This document shows positions 7,042 to 17,702 of a stretch of DNA of 20,000 bases, one piece after another. Numbering within the stretch: position 1 is the first letter of the stretch; each line of letters starts with the position of its first letter. Source of the stretch: Chrysomallon squamiferum (taxonomy: Eukaryota > Mollusca > Gastropoda > Neomphalida > Peltospiridae); contig CM022669.1 in NCBI GenBank assembly GCA_012295275.1, positions 83,911-103,910 on the forward strand. Direction: 5' to 3'. Made by a program: the position numbers and the translations under genes. The notes under the pieces were generated by a model. The model was not told the origin of the DNA. It did not search any database and worked only from the letters and a program-made list of their open reading frames with translations.

Positions 7042-7052
7042 GGGGAATCCCC
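7042..7052. promoter_or_regulatory. kappaB-like palindrome (U2)
   Basis: GGGGAATCCCC, unchanged, 361 bp upstream of this unit's TATA box. Confidence 0.4.
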
Positions 7053-7347
7053 GACGGAAAAACCTATTTCTGAAATAGCTTCCTAAAAACGAATCCACGT
7101 AATTTCCATCTGCTAATCGATTGATTCATTGTAGTCACGGAAAACAATAATACAACTGGCTTGTTTGGAATTAAAATGCTTAAAAAAAAAAAAATCAATA
7201 AAATGAAATAAAATTAATAAAAATAAAAATGAAGATGTAAAGAAAATAAATAAATTAATAAATAACACTAAATAAAACACTTGTTTCTTTCTTCCAAACA
7301 GAGGACGCTCCCGTTTTACTAACTAATGTATAAGTAATTTACGTAGT

Positions 7348-7432
7348 ATCTTGAACCTTGAACCTTGACAAAAATTAACGTGCTGTGATTGGTGTATACA
7401 CGTATAAAAACTAACTCACACCGAGGCTTTGC
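7348..7432 (+). promoter_or_regulatory. TATA promoter (U2)
   Basis: CTTGAACC direct repeat, ATTGG box and TATAAAA at 7403-7409, upstream of A1 at 7501 and U3 B at 7707. Confidence 0.6.
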
Positions 7433-7500
7433 CAGAGAGAGCGGACCTGTAGCAGACGAGTTTTATGACACTACGTTAATTTAAAAAAAATATAATAATA

Positions 7501-7647
7501 ATGGAGCTAAAAATAATGAGAACTGTAGTTTGTGCCCTGTAGTTTTTCACCATACTTCTAGTGACTGTTTCGATTGCTTTGAGGGTTGTTGTGTATCAAA
7601 ACCACGGATCACAGACACAGACAGAGACTATATTGTGCGAAGAGAAG
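7501..7647 (+). pseudogene. Exon A1 with in-frame TAG, preceding U3
   Basis: Same TAG at codon 14 (7540-7542) and intact GTGAGT donor. It carries the CACGG ... GAGACT variant in place of the CGCGG ... GGAGCC of the copy at 5006. Confidence 0.7.
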
Positions 7648-7706
7648 GTGAGTGCAGAAAACAAACTATTAAACGTTGTGTCCTATGTTACTAATTCTCC
7701 GCCATA

Positions 7707-7932
7707 ATGCTTACTTCGTACAGAATAAAGGTCTTTGTGTTGGTGATTTTTTTTTATCAATATCTTTGGAGGAATTGTGTCTGTTGTTTTATTTATTTTA
7801 CTGTCGACAAAACAACAAACGCCTGTAGATTATAATTGCGTATTATGTCAGGAATCAACTGCAGTGCTTTTTACAAAAAGGAAGGAAATGTATCAAACAA
7901 CTGAATGTATTGGAAAATGCGATTTCAAGAAG
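7707..7932 (+). pseudogene. Module B, U3 copy, frameshifted
   Basis: The T-run in codons 14-16 has nine T instead of eight, shifting the frame inside the hydrophobic segment; the shifted frame stops near the end of the stalk codons. An ATG at 7777 restarts the original frame (MSVVLFILLSTKQQ...) but drops most of the hydrophobic segment. The donor position is GC. Confidence 0.65.
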
Positions 7933-8216
7933 GCTTTTATTTATAAATTAATAATAATAATAACAATAATAAAAAAATTATCACTTACAGACTTATAAGC
8001 CGAAATTTATAAAAAAATAAAAATAAAAAAATAAAAAATAATAATAATCCATTATTTCATGTAAAACTAATAAACCAAAAAATAAATTAATAATTATTAC
8101 AAATAACATTAGAAAATAATAATAATTTAAATATGTACTAAGCAATAGCTTTAGGCTTGGGCGTTTCGTTAGAATGTTAATATAACATTTTATTTGGTAT
8201 GATTTATTTTGTACAG

Positions 8217-8273
8217 CAATGTAAAAAGATCTACATACAAACATTAAAATACCAGGAGAGCACGAGAAAGTGA
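8217..8273 (+). CDS. Exon C, U3
   Basis: Sequence and frame are identical to the U2 exon (QCKKIYIQTLKYQESTRK, TGA), although its module B is broken. Confidence 0.35.
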   Translation, partial: QCKKIYIQTLKYQESTRK

Positions 8274-8883
8274 AAAACACTATTTCCATTGTTGTCCTGT
8301 AAACATACTGGAATAGCGAATGAAAGGCAATTTGTGATATTAAAATACCGTGGACGTTAATGATGATTTTGAATTGCCAAATAAAGATTCAGAATTTTCT
8401 TTTTTAAATCTGTTAATTTTTGTTGAAACTGGAAATCACATCAGCCGACCATGAATACAAACACTGAAACACAATCACCAGTGTAAATAATGTTCAAGTT
8501 CATATTTATTTTAAATTAAAACATTAAAAGCATTGCAATATATAAATAAATAGTTTTGTTTTATTCCTCAACATAATTTAGCATTTAAAAAATCATATGC
8601 CGATACCATTGCGAGATACTGTGTCGTAGATGATTTTAAACGGTAACTGTAAGGTTAAAAATATTGCAAAGAATACAGACTCGGATGATCCCTGCAGATG
8701 TATATTGTCACATTTTTCTAATCTTCATTTGTACTGTTTCCTTCCAGGCTTCTTTGCACCTTGTTACTAAATGTTTACGCATGTTTATCATCAGAAAGAG
8801 CAAAAAAAAAATAATAATAATAATAATAATAATACCAAGATATCTTTGATATCACTGATGTTTTGTACAAAGTTGTTTTTTCA

Positions 8884-9053
8884 AAATCTATTTTGAAACA
8901 GTGATTCATATCAGTCAATTGGCAACATTAACACTGAATATCTCATACAGTTTCAAACCAGCTGTCATGGGGATTGCCCATAGCTGCAAGTATATCTGTC
9001 TCAGGCAGGTTGCTACCCGAGTTAGCTTGGCTCTTAGTTATCATTCGGCATAA
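8884..9053. other. Block E, U3
   Basis: Carries ATTTTG where other units have ATTGTG (Cys to Phe in the plus frame). The rest is unchanged. Confidence 0.35.
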
Positions 9054-9420
9054 ATGTTCTCATATGATGAAATATAATGTTGAAATAATTATATTAGGTA
9101 TTTGACAAAAGCATTTACAGTTTTCATTTTGTTTGTTTTGTGGTTGTTATTTTCTAAAGAGTTGTTGTTCTTATTAATAACACTATTATTATTTAATTTC
9201 TTTTTCGTTTTCATTTTTAAGTTGGTTATAGTAATGAAATTTGGTAGACTTGTTGCTTATTTCTTTAAAAAGTAAATAAATAAAATAATAATGTTTAATC
9301 TAGTTTTAATAATTTTAAAATTTGTTTATTCATTGATCCAATATTAAAAGAAAACAAAAAAGTAATAATAATAATAAATGTTTATTAATGTAAAGTGATG
9401 TTTCTTCCCTGTACACACAG

Positions 9421-9467
9421 TTTCAACAAGTCAAGTGCAGATTGCTTATTTTAATGAGATATTTATT
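9421..9467 (+). CDS. Candidate mini-exon F (U3)
   Basis: Splice signals and sequence as in U1 and U2. Confidence 0.4.
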
Positions 9468-9541
9468 GTAAGTATACACCATGTATATAATAATAAGTGG
9501 TATATTTTATCGCATGACGTAAAATGTAAAAGAATTCCATA

Positions 9542-9552
9542 GGGGAATCCCC
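9542..9552. promoter_or_regulatory. kappaB-like palindrome (U3)
   Basis: GGGGAATCCCC, unchanged; TATA box 369 bp downstream. Confidence 0.4.
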
Positions 9553-9854
9553 GACGGAAAAACCTATTTCTGAAATAGCTTCCTAAAAACGAATCCACGT
9601 AATTTCCATCTGCTAATCGATTGATTCATTGTAGTCACGGAAAAACAATAATACAACTGGCTTGTTTGGAATTAAAATGCTTAAAAAAAAAAAAAAAAAA
9701 AATCAATAAAATGAAATAAAATTAATAAAAATAAAAATGAAGATGTAAAGAAAATAAATAAATTAATAAATAACACTAAATAAAACACTTGTTTCTTTCT
9801 TCCAAACAGAGGACGCTCCCGTTTTACTAACTAATGTATAAGTAATTTACGTAG

Positions 9855-9945
9855 TATCTTGAACCTTGAACCTTGACAAAAATTAACGTGCTGTGATTGG
9901 TGTATACACGTATAAAAAAACTAACTCACACCGAGGCTTTGCCAG
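9855..9945 (+). promoter_or_regulatory. TATA promoter (U3)
   Basis: TATAAAA at 9911-9917 with two extra A after the box. The direct repeat and ATTGG are kept. Confidence 0.6.
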
Positions 9946-10009
9946 AGAGAGCGGACCTGTAGCAGACGAGTTTTATGACACTACGTTAATTTAAAAAAAT
10001 ATAATAATA

Positions 10010-10156
10010 ATGGAGCTAAAAATAATGAGAACTGTAGTTTGTGCCCTGTAGTTTTTCACCATACTTCTAGTGACTGTTTCGATTGCTTTGAGGGTTGTTG
10101 TGTATCAAAACCACGGATCACAGACACAGACAGAGACTATATTGTGCGAAGAGAAG
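10010..10156 (+). pseudogene. Exon A1 with in-frame TAG, preceding U4
   Basis: TAG at codon 14 (10049-10051); CACGG ... GAGACT variant; donor GTGAGT intact. Confidence 0.7.
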
Positions 10157-10215
10157 GTGAGTGCAGAAAACAAACTATTAAACGTTGTGTCCTATGTTAC
10201 TAATTTTCCGCCATA

Positions 10216-10440
10216 ATGCTTACTTCGTACAGAATAAAGGTCTTTGTGTTGGTGATTTTTTTTATCAATATCTTTGGAGGAATTGTGTCTGTTGTTTTAT
10301 TTATTTTACTGTCGACAAAACAACATACGCCTGTAGATTATAATTGCGTATTATGTCAGGAATCAACTGCAGTGCTTTTTACAAAAAGGAAGGAAATGTA
10401 TCAAACAACTGAATGTATTGGAAAATGCGATTTCAAGAAG
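10216..10440 (+). CDS. Module B, U4, open
   Basis: 75 codons, open, with TKQHTPVDYN in the stalk (Gln to His against U2). The base pair after the exon is GC, so splicing to C is doubtful. The unspliced frame ends at 10504-10506 (96 residues). Confidence 0.5.
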
Positions 10441-10724
10441 GCTTTTATTTATAAATTAATAATAATAATAACAATAATAAAAAAATTATCACTTACAGAC
10501 TTATAAGCCGAAATTTATAAAAAAATAAAAATAAAAAAATAAAAAATAATAATAATCCATTATTTCATGTAAAACTAATAAACCAAAAAATAAATTAATA
10601 ATTATTACAAATAACATTAGAAAATAATAATAATTTAAATATGTACTAAGCAATAGCTTTAGGCTTGGGCGTTTCGTTAGAATGTTAATATAACATTTTA
10701 TTTGGTATGATTTATTTTGTACAG

Positions 10725-10778
10725 CAATGTAAAAAGATCTACATACAAACATTAAAAATACCAGGAGAGCACGAGAAA
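10725..10778 (+). pseudogene. Exon C, U4 copy, frameshifted
   Basis: An extra A (CATTAAAAATACC versus CATTAAAATACC) shifts the frame after QCKKIYIQTLK. The product would then read IPGEHEKVKNT... and miss the usual TGA. With the GC donor, this unit is unlikely to make the 93-residue B-C product. Confidence 0.45.
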
Positions 10779-11390
10779 GTGAAAAACACTATTTCCATTG
10801 TTGTCCTGTAAACATACTGGAATAGCGAATGAAAGGCAATTTGTGATATTAAAATACCGTGGACGTTAATGATGATTTTGAATTGCCAAATAAAGATTCA
10901 GAATTTTCTTTTTAAATCTGTTAATTTTGTTGAAACTGGAAATCACATCAGCCGACCATGAATACAAACACTGAAACACAATCACCTGTGTAAATAATGT
11001 TCAAGTTCATATTTATTTTAAATTAAAACATTAAAAGCATTGCAATATATAAATAAATAGTTTTGTTTTATTCCTCAACATAATTTAGCATTTAAAAAAT
11101 CATATGCCGATACCATTGCGAGATACTGTGTCGTAGATGATTTTAAACGGTAACTGTAAGGTTAAAAATATTGCAAAGAATACAGACTCGGATGATCCCT
11201 GCAGATGTATATTGTCACATTTTTCTAATCTTCATTTGTACTGTTTCCTTCCAGGCTTCTTTGCACCTTGTTACTAAATGTTTACGCATGTTTATCATCA
11301 GAAAGAGCAAAAAAAAAAATAATAATAATAATAATAATAATACCAAGATATCTTTGATATCACTGATGTTTTGTACAAAGTTGTTTTTTC

Positions 11391-11561
11391 AAAATCTATT
11401 GTGAAACAGTGATTCATATCAGTCAATTGGCAACATTAACACTGAATATCTCATACAGTTTCAAACCAGCTGTCATGGGGATTGCCCATAGCTGCAAGTA
11501 TATCTGTCTCAGGCAGGTTGCTACCCGAGTTAGCTTGGCTCTTAGTTATCATTCGGCATAA
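11391..11561. other. Block E, U4
   Basis: Matches the U1 form; plus-frame TAA at 11559-11561. Confidence 0.35.
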
Positions 11562-11926
11562 ATGTTCTCATATGATGAAATATAATGTTGAAATAATTAT
11601 ATTAGGTATTTGACAAAAGCATTTACAGTTTTCATTTTGTTTGTTTTGTGGTTGTTATTTTCTAAAGAGTTGTTGTTCTTATTAATAACACTATTATTAT
11701 TTAATTTCTTTTTCGTTTTCATTTTTAAGTTGGTTATAGTAATGAAATTTGGTAGACTTGTTGCTTATTTCTTTAAAGTAAATAAATAAAATAATAATGT
11801 TTAATCTAGTTTTAATAATTTTAAAATTTGTTTATTCATTGATCCAATATTAAAAGAAAACAAAAAAGTAATAATAATAATAAATGTTTATTAATGTAAA
11901 GTGATGTTTCTTCCCTGTACACACAG

Positions 11927-11973
11927 TTTCAACAAGTCAAGTGCAGATTGCTTATTTTAATGAGATATTTATT
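11927..11973 (+). CDS. Candidate mini-exon F (U4)
   Basis: Complete acceptor and donor. The duplicated copy that follows (from 12111) has the GTAAGT donor but lacks the CACACAG acceptor, so only this one could be spliced as an exon. Confidence 0.4.
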
Positions 11974-12047
11974 GTAAGTATACACCATGTATATAATAAT
12001 AAGTGGTATATTTTATCGCATGACGTAAAATGTAAAAGAATTCCATA

Positions 12048-12058
12048 GGGGAATCCCC
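12048..12058. promoter_or_regulatory. kappaB-like palindrome, first copy (U4)
   Basis: GGGGAATCCCC inside the first duplicate. Confidence 0.4.
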
Positions 12059-12221
12059 GACGGAAAAACCTATTTCTGAAATAGCTTCCTAAAAACGAAT
12101 CCACGTAATTTCAAGTGCAGATTGCTTATTTTAATGAGATATTTATTGTAAGTATACACCATGTATATAATAATAAGTGGTATATTTTATCGCATGACGT
12201 AAAATGTAAAAGAATTCCATA

Positions 12222-12232
12222 GGGGAATCCCC
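12222..12232. promoter_or_regulatory. kappaB-like palindrome, second copy (U4)
   Basis: Exact second copy 174 bp downstream of the first, so this promoter alone has two such sites. Confidence 0.4.
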
Positions 12233-12527
12233 GACGGAAAAACCTATTTCTGAAATAGCTTCCTAAAAACGAATCCACGTAATTTCCATCTGCTAATCGA
12301 TTGATTCATTGTAGTCACGGAAAACAATAATACAACTGGCTTGTTTGGAATTAAAATGCTTAAAAAAAAAAAAATCAATAAAATGAAATAAAATTAATAA
12401 AAATAAAAATGAAGATGTAAAGAAAATAAATAAATTAATAAATAACACTAAATAAAACACTTGTTTCTTTCTTCCAAACAGAGGACGCACCCGTTTTACT
12501 AACTAATGTATAAGTAATTTACGTAGT

Positions 12528-12615
12528 ATCTTGAACCTTGAACCTTGACAAAAATTAACGTGCTGTGATTGGTGTATACACGTATAAAAACTAACTCACA
12601 CCGAGGCTTTGCCAG
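12528..12615 (+). promoter_or_regulatory. TATA promoter (U4)
   Basis: Direct repeat CTTGAACC, ATTGG and TATAAAA at 12583-12589. Confidence 0.6.
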
Positions 12616-12680
12616 AGAGAGCGGACCTGTAGCAGACGAGTTTTATGACACTACGTTAATTTAAAAAATATATAATAATA

Positions 12681-12827
12681 ATGGAGCTAAAAATAATGAG
12701 AACTGTAGTTTGTGCCCTGTAGTTTTTCACCATACTTCTAGTGACTGTTTCGATTGCTTTGAGGGTTGTTGTGTATCAAAACCGCGGATCACAGACACAG
12801 ACAGAGACTATATTGTGCGAAGAGAAG
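12681..12827 (+). pseudogene. Exon A1 with in-frame TAG, preceding U5
   Basis: TAG at codon 14 (12720-12722). It combines CGCGG with GAGACT, a mosaic of the two variants seen in the other copies. Confidence 0.7.
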
Positions 12828-12886
12828 GTGAGTGCAGAAAACAAACTATTAAACGTTGTGTCCTATGTTACTAATTTTCCGCCATA

Positions 12887-13111
12887 ATGCTTACTTCGTA
12901 CAGAATAAAGGTCTTTGTGTTGGTGATTTTTTTTATCAATATCTTTGGAGGAATTGTGTCTGTTGTTTTATTTATTTTACTGTCGACAAAACAACATACG
13001 CCTGTAGATTATAATTGCGTATTATGTCAGGAATCAACTGCAGTGCTTTTTACAAAAAGGAAGGAAATGTATCAAACAACTGAATGTATTGGAAAATGCG
13101 ATTTCAAGAAG
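12887..13111 (+). CDS. Module B, U5, open
   Basis: 75 codons, same protein as U4 (TKQHTPVDYN). The donor position is GC. One fewer A in the intron A-run puts the unspliced frame into KNYHLQTYKPKF and lysine/asparagine-rich sequence up to 13267 (126 residues). This tail is intron-derived and unlikely to matter. Confidence 0.5.
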
Positions 13112-13393
13112 GCTTTTATTTATAAATTAATAATAATAATAACAATAATAAAAAATTATCACTTACAGACTTATAAGCCGAAATTTATAAAAAATAAAAA
13201 TAAAAAAATAAAAAATAATAATAATCCATTATTTCATGTAAAACTAATAAACCAAAAAATAAATTAATAATTATTACAAATAACATTAGAAAATAATAAT
13301 AATTTAAATATGTACTAAGCAATAGCTTTAGGCTTGGGCGTTTCGTTAGAATGTTAATATAACATTTTATTTGGTATGATTTATTTTGTACAG

Positions 13394-13450
13394 CAATGTA
13401 AAAAGATCTACATACAAACATTAAAATACCAGGAGAGCACGAGAAAGTGA
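13394..13450 (+). CDS. Exon C, U5
   Basis: Intact; same 18 residues and TGA as U2. Confidence 0.35.
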   Translation, partial: QCKKIYIQTLKYQESTRK

Positions 13451-14062
13451 AAAACACTATTTCCATTGTTGTCCTGTAAACATACTGGAATAGCGAATGA
13501 AAGGCAATTTGTGATATTAAAATACCGTGGACGTTAATGATGATTTTGAATTGCCAAATAAAGATTCAGAATTTTCTTTTTTTAAATCTGTTAATTTTTG
13601 TTGAAACTGGAAATCACATCAGCCGACCATGAATACAAACACTGAAACACAATCACCAGTGTAAATAATGTTCAAGTTCATATTTATTTTAAATTAAAAC
13701 ATTAAAAGCATTGCAATATATAAATAAATAGTTTTGTTTTATTCCTCAACATAATTTAGCATTTAAAAAATCATATGCCGATACCATTGCGAGATACTGT
13801 GTCGTAGATGATTTTAAACGGTAACTGTAAGGTTAAAAATATTGCAAAGAATACAGACTCGGATGATCCCTGCAGATGTATATTGTCACATTTTTCTAAT
13901 CTTCATTTGTACTGTTTCCTTCCAGGCTTCTTTGCACCTTGTTACTAAATGTTTACGCATGTTTATCATCAGAAAGAGCAAAAAAAAAAAATAATAATAA
14001 TAATAATAATAATACCAAGATATCTTTGATATCACTGATGTTTTGTACAAAGTTGTTTTTTC

Positions 14063-14233
14063 AAAATCTATTGTGAAACAGTGATTCATATCAGTCAATT
14101 GGCAACATTAACACTGAATATCTCATACAGTTTCAAACCAGCTGTCATGGGGATTGCCCATAGCTGCAAGTATATCTGTCTCAGGCAGGTTGCTACCCGA
14201 GTTAGCTTGGCTCTTAGTTATCATTCGGCATAA
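14063..14233. other. Block E, U5
   Basis: Same form as U1 and U4; plus-frame TAA at 14231-14233. Confidence 0.35.
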
Positions 14234-14598
14234 ATGTTCTCATATGATGAAATATAATGTTGAAATAATTATATTAGGTATTTGACAAAAGCATTTACAG
14301 TTTTCATTTTGTTTGTTTTGTGGTTGTTATTTTCTAAAGAGTTGTTGTTCTTATTAATAACACTATTATTATTTAATTTCTTTTTCGTTTTCATTTTTAA
14401 GTTGGTTATAGTAATGAAATTTGGTAGACTTGTTGCTTATTTCTTTAAAAGTAAATAAATAAAATAATAATGTTTAATCTAGTTTTAATAATTTTAAAAT
14501 TTGTTTATTCATTGATCCAATATTAAAAGAAAACAAAAAGTAATAATAATAATAAATGTTTATTAATGTAAAGTGATGTTTCTTCCCTGTACACACAG

Positions 14599-14645
14599 TT
14601 TCAACAAGTCAAGTGCAGATTGCTTATTTTAATGAGATATTTATT
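14599..14645 (+). CDS. Candidate mini-exon F (U5)
   Basis: Acceptor and GTAAGT donor intact. The exon G equivalent in this unit reads GHTRFTN and TAA. Confidence 0.4.
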
Positions 14646-14719
14646 GTAAGTATACACCATGTATATAATAATAAGTGGTATATTTTATCGCATGACGTAA
14701 AATGTAAAAAAATTCCATA

Positions 14720-14730
14720 GGGGAATCCCC
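14720..14730. promoter_or_regulatory. kappaB-like palindrome (U5)
   Basis: GGGGAATCCCC unchanged; upstream context has AAAAAAATTCC in place of AAAAGAATTCC. Confidence 0.4.
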
Positions 14731-15047
14731 GACGGAAAAACCTATTTCTGAAATAGCTTCCTAAAAACGAATCCACGTAATTTCCATCTGCTAATCGATT
14801 GATTCATTGTAGTCACGGAAAACAATAATACAACTGGCTTGTTTGGAATTAAAATTCTTAAAAAACAAAAAAAAAAAATGCTTAAAAAAAAAAATAATAA
14901 AATGAAATAAAATTAATAAAAATAAAAATGAAGATGTAAAGAAAATAAATAAATTAATAAATATCACTAAATAAAACACTTGTTTCTTTCTTCCAAACAG
15001 AGGACACACCCGTTTTACTAACTAATGTATAAGTAATTTACGTAGTA

Positions 15048-15134
15048 TCTTGAACCTTGAACCTTGACAAAAATTAACGTGCTGTGATTGGTGTATACAC
15101 GTATAAAAACTAACTCACACCGAGGCTTTGCCAG
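15048..15134 (+). promoter_or_regulatory. TATA promoter (U5)
   Basis: TATAAAA at 15102-15108 with the direct repeat and ATTGG box kept. Confidence 0.6.
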
Positions 15135-15199
15135 AGAGAGCGGACCTGTAGCAGACGAGTTTTATGACACTACGTTAATTTAAAAAAAATATAATAATA

Positions 15200-15346
15200 A
15201 TGGAGCTAAAAATAATGAGAACTGTAGTTTGTGCCCTGTAGTTTTTCACCATACTTCTAGTGACTGTTTCGATTGCTTTGAGGGTTGTTGTGTATCAAAA
15301 CCGCGGATCACAGACACAGACGGAGCCTATATTGTGCGAAGAGAAG
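15200..15346 (+). pseudogene. Exon A1 with in-frame TAG, preceding U6
   Basis: TAG at codon 14 (15239-15241). CGCGG ... GGAGCC variant, as in the copy at 5006. Confidence 0.7.
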
Positions 15347-15405
15347 GTGAGTGCAGAAAACAAACTATTAAACGTTGTGTCCTATGTTACTAATTTTCCG
15401 CCATA

Positions 15406-15631
15406 ATGCTTACTTCGTACAGAATAAAGGTTTTGTGTTGGTGATGATTTTTTTATCAATATCTTTGGAGGAATTGTGTCTGTTGTTTTATTTATTTTAC
15501 TGTCGACAAAACAACAAACGCCTGTAGATTATAATTGCGTATTATGTCAGGAATCAACTGCAGTGCTTTTTACAAAAAGGAAGGAAATGTATCAAACAAC
15601 TGAATGTATTGGAAAATGCGATTTCAAGAAG
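15406..15631 (+). pseudogene. Module B, U6 copy, frameshifted
   Basis: A one-base loss (AAAGGTTTTGTG versus AAAGGTCTTTGTG) and a nearby change (GGTGATGATTT) put the frame into TGA after MLTSYRIKVLCW. The net shift is +1 over the exon. The donor is GT (15632), as in U1 and U7. Confidence 0.65.
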
Positions 15632-15912
15632 GTTTTATTTATAAATTAATAATAATAATAACAATAATAAAAAATTATCACTTACAGACTTATAAGCCGA
15701 AATTTATAAAAAATAAAAATAAAAAAATAAAAAATAATAATAATCCATTATTTCATGTAAAACTAATAAACCAAAAAATAAATTAATAATTATTACAAAT
15801 AACATTAGAAAATAATAATAATTTAAATATGTACTAAGCAATAGCTTTAGGCTTGGGCGTTTCGTTAGAATGTTAATATAACATTTTATTTGGTATGATT
15901 TATTTTGTACAG

Positions 15913-15969
15913 CAATGTAAAAAGATCTACATACAAACATTAAAATACCAGGAGAGCACGAGAAAGTGA
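15913..15969 (+). CDS. Exon C, U6
   Basis: Intact 18-residue segment and TGA, although the module B of this unit is broken. Confidence 0.35.
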   Translation, partial: QCKKIYIQTLKYQESTRK

Positions 15970-16572
15970 AAAACACTATTTCCATTGTTGTCCTGTAAAC
16001 ATACTGGAATAGCGAATGAAAGGCAATTTGTGATACTAAAATACCGTGGACGTTAATGATGATTTTGAATTGCCAAATAAAGATTCAGAATTTTCTTTTT
16101 TTAAATCTGTTAATTTTTGTTGAAACTGGAAATCACATCAGCCGACCATGAATACAAACACTGAAACACAATCACCACTGTAAATAATGTTCAAGTTCAT
16201 ATTTATTTTAAATTAAAACATTAAAAGCATTGCAATATATAAATAAATAGTTTTGTTTTATTCCTCAACATAATTTAGCATTTAAAATATCATATGCCGA
16301 TACCATTGCGAGATACTGTGTCGTAGATGATTTTAAACGGTAACTGTAAGGTTAAAAATATTGCAAAGAATACAGACTCGGATGATCCCTGCAGATGTAT
16401 ATTGTCACATTTTTCTAATCTTCATTTGTACTGTTTCCTTCCAGGCTTCTTTGCACCTTGTTACTAAATGTTTACGCATGTTTATCATCAGAAAGAGCAA
16501 AAAAAAAATAATAATAATAATAATACCAAGATATCTTTGATATCACTGATGTTTTGTACAAAGTTGTTTTTT

Positions 16573-16744
16573 CAAAATCTATTGTGAAACAGTGATTCAT
16601 ATCAGTCAATTGGCAACATTAACACTGAATATCTCATACAGTTTCAAACCAGCTGTCATGGGGATTGCCCATAGCTGCAAGTATATCTGTCTCAGGCAGG
16701 TTGCTACCCGAGTTAGCTTGGCTCTTAGTTATCATTCGGCATAA
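16573..16744. other. Block E, U6
   Basis: Standard form. Downstream, the T-run in CTTTTTTTTCG is longer than in the other units. Confidence 0.35.
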
Positions 16745-17111
16745 ATGTTCTCATATGATGAAATATAATGTTGAAATAATTATATTAGGTATTTGACAAA
16801 AGCATTTACAGTTTTCATTTTGTTTGTTTTGTGGTTGTTATTTTCTAAAGAGTTGTTGTTCTTATTAATAACACTATTATTATTTAATTTCTTTTTTTTC
16901 GTTTTCATTTTTAAGTTGGTTATAGTAATGAAATTTGGTAGACTTGTTGCTTATTTCTTTAAAGTAAATAAATAAAATAATAATGTTTAATCTAGTTTTA
17001 ATAATTTTAAAATTTGTTTATTCATTGATCCAATATTAAAAGAAAACAAAAAGTAATAATAATAATAAATGTTTATTAATGTAAAGTGATGTTTCTTCCC
17101 TGTACACACAG

Positions 17112-17158
17112 TTTCAACAAGTCAAGCGCAGATTGCTTATTTTAATGAGATATTTATT
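17112..17158 (+). CDS. Candidate mini-exon F (U6)
   Basis: Carries AAGCGCAG, sharing the C with the U0 copy. Splice signals intact. The exon G of this unit has a 3-bp insertion (GHTSRFTN). Confidence 0.4.
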
Positions 17159-17232
17159 GTAAGTATACACCATGTATATAATAATAAGTGGTATATTTTA
17201 TCGCATGACGTAAAATGTAAAAAAATTCCATA

Positions 17233-17243
17233 GGGGAATCCCC
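17233..17243. promoter_or_regulatory. kappaB-like palindrome (U6)
   Basis: GGGGAATCCCC unchanged; TATA box 373 bp downstream. Confidence 0.4.
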
Positions 17244-17550
17244 GACGGAAAAACCTATTTCTGAAATAGCTTCCTAAAAACGAATCCACGTAATTTCCAT
17301 CTGCTAATCGATTGATTCATTGTAGTCACGGAAAACAATAATACAACTGGCTTGTTTGGAATTAAAATGCTTAAAAAAAAAAAAAAAAAAAAAATCAATA
17401 AAATGAAATAAAATTAATAAAAATAAAAATGAAGATGTAAAGAAAATAAATAAATTAATAAATAACACTAAATAAAACACTTGTTTCTTTCTTCCAAACA
17501 GAGGACACACCTCCCGTTTTACTAACTAATGTATAAGTAATTTACGTAGT

Positions 17551-17640
17551 ATCTTGAACCTTGAACCTTGACAAAAATTAACGTGCTGTGATTGGTGTAT
17601 ACACGTATAAAAACTAACTCACACCGAGGCTTTGCCAGAG
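17551..17640 (+). promoter_or_regulatory. TATA promoter (U6)
   Basis: TATAAAA at 17606-17612; it would drive A1 (17703) and the U7 module B (17909), the most intact copy. Confidence 0.6.
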
Positions 17641-17702
17641 AGAGCGGACCTGTAGCAGACGAGTTTTATGACACTACGTTAATTTAAAAAAATATAATAA
17701 TA

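Larger units (their letters stand above)
5212..7706 (+). repeat. Array unit U2 (2495 bp)
   Basis: Contents: open B (5212-5436, GC donor), exon C (5721-5777), AATAAA (5884-5889), acceptor D (about 6252), block E ending at 6553 with a one-base insertion near its start, F (6921-6967), kappaB-like site (7042-7052), TATA (7403-7409) and A1 with TAG (7501-7647). Confidence 0.97.
7707..10215 (+). repeat. Array unit U3 (2509 bp)
   Basis: Contents: B (7707-7932, frameshifted, GC donor), exon C (8217-8273), AATAAA (8380-8385), acceptor D (about 8748), block E ending 9053, F (9421-9467), kappaB-like site (9542-9552), TATA (9911-9917) and A1 with TAG (10010-10156). Confidence 0.97.
11937..12284 (+). repeat. 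174-bp tandem duplication within U4
   Basis: 11937-12110 is repeated at 12111-12284. The junction (CACGTAATTTCAAGTGCAG) joins the end of the segment to its start. The duplication covers most of F, its donor, the kappaB-like site and the 15-bp dyad. It accounts for the long period of this unit. Confidence 0.92.
10216..12886 (+). repeat. Array unit U4 (2671 bp, with internal duplication)
   Basis: Contents: open B (10216-10440, GC donor), exon C from 10725 (one extra A), AATAAA (10889-10894), acceptor D (about 11254), block E ending 11561, F (11927-11973), a 174-bp tandem duplication (11937-12284) with two kappaB-like sites, TATA (12583-12589) and A1 with TAG (12681-12827). Confidence 0.97.
12887..15405 (+). 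repeat. Array unit U5 (2519 bp)
   Basis: Contents: open B (12887-13111, GC donor), exon C (13394-13450), AATAAA (13557-13562), acceptor D (about 13925), block E ending 14233, F (14599-14645), kappaB-like site (14720-14730), TATA (15102-15108) and A1 with TAG (15200-15346). A short A-rich insertion with a partial repeat of ATGCTTAAAA lies at about 14855-14895. Confidence 0.97.

Noticed and set aside
15604-15786. ORF MYWKMRFQEGFIYK... in U6
   Set aside because: It is an out-of-frame reading of the end of module B followed by intron sequence.
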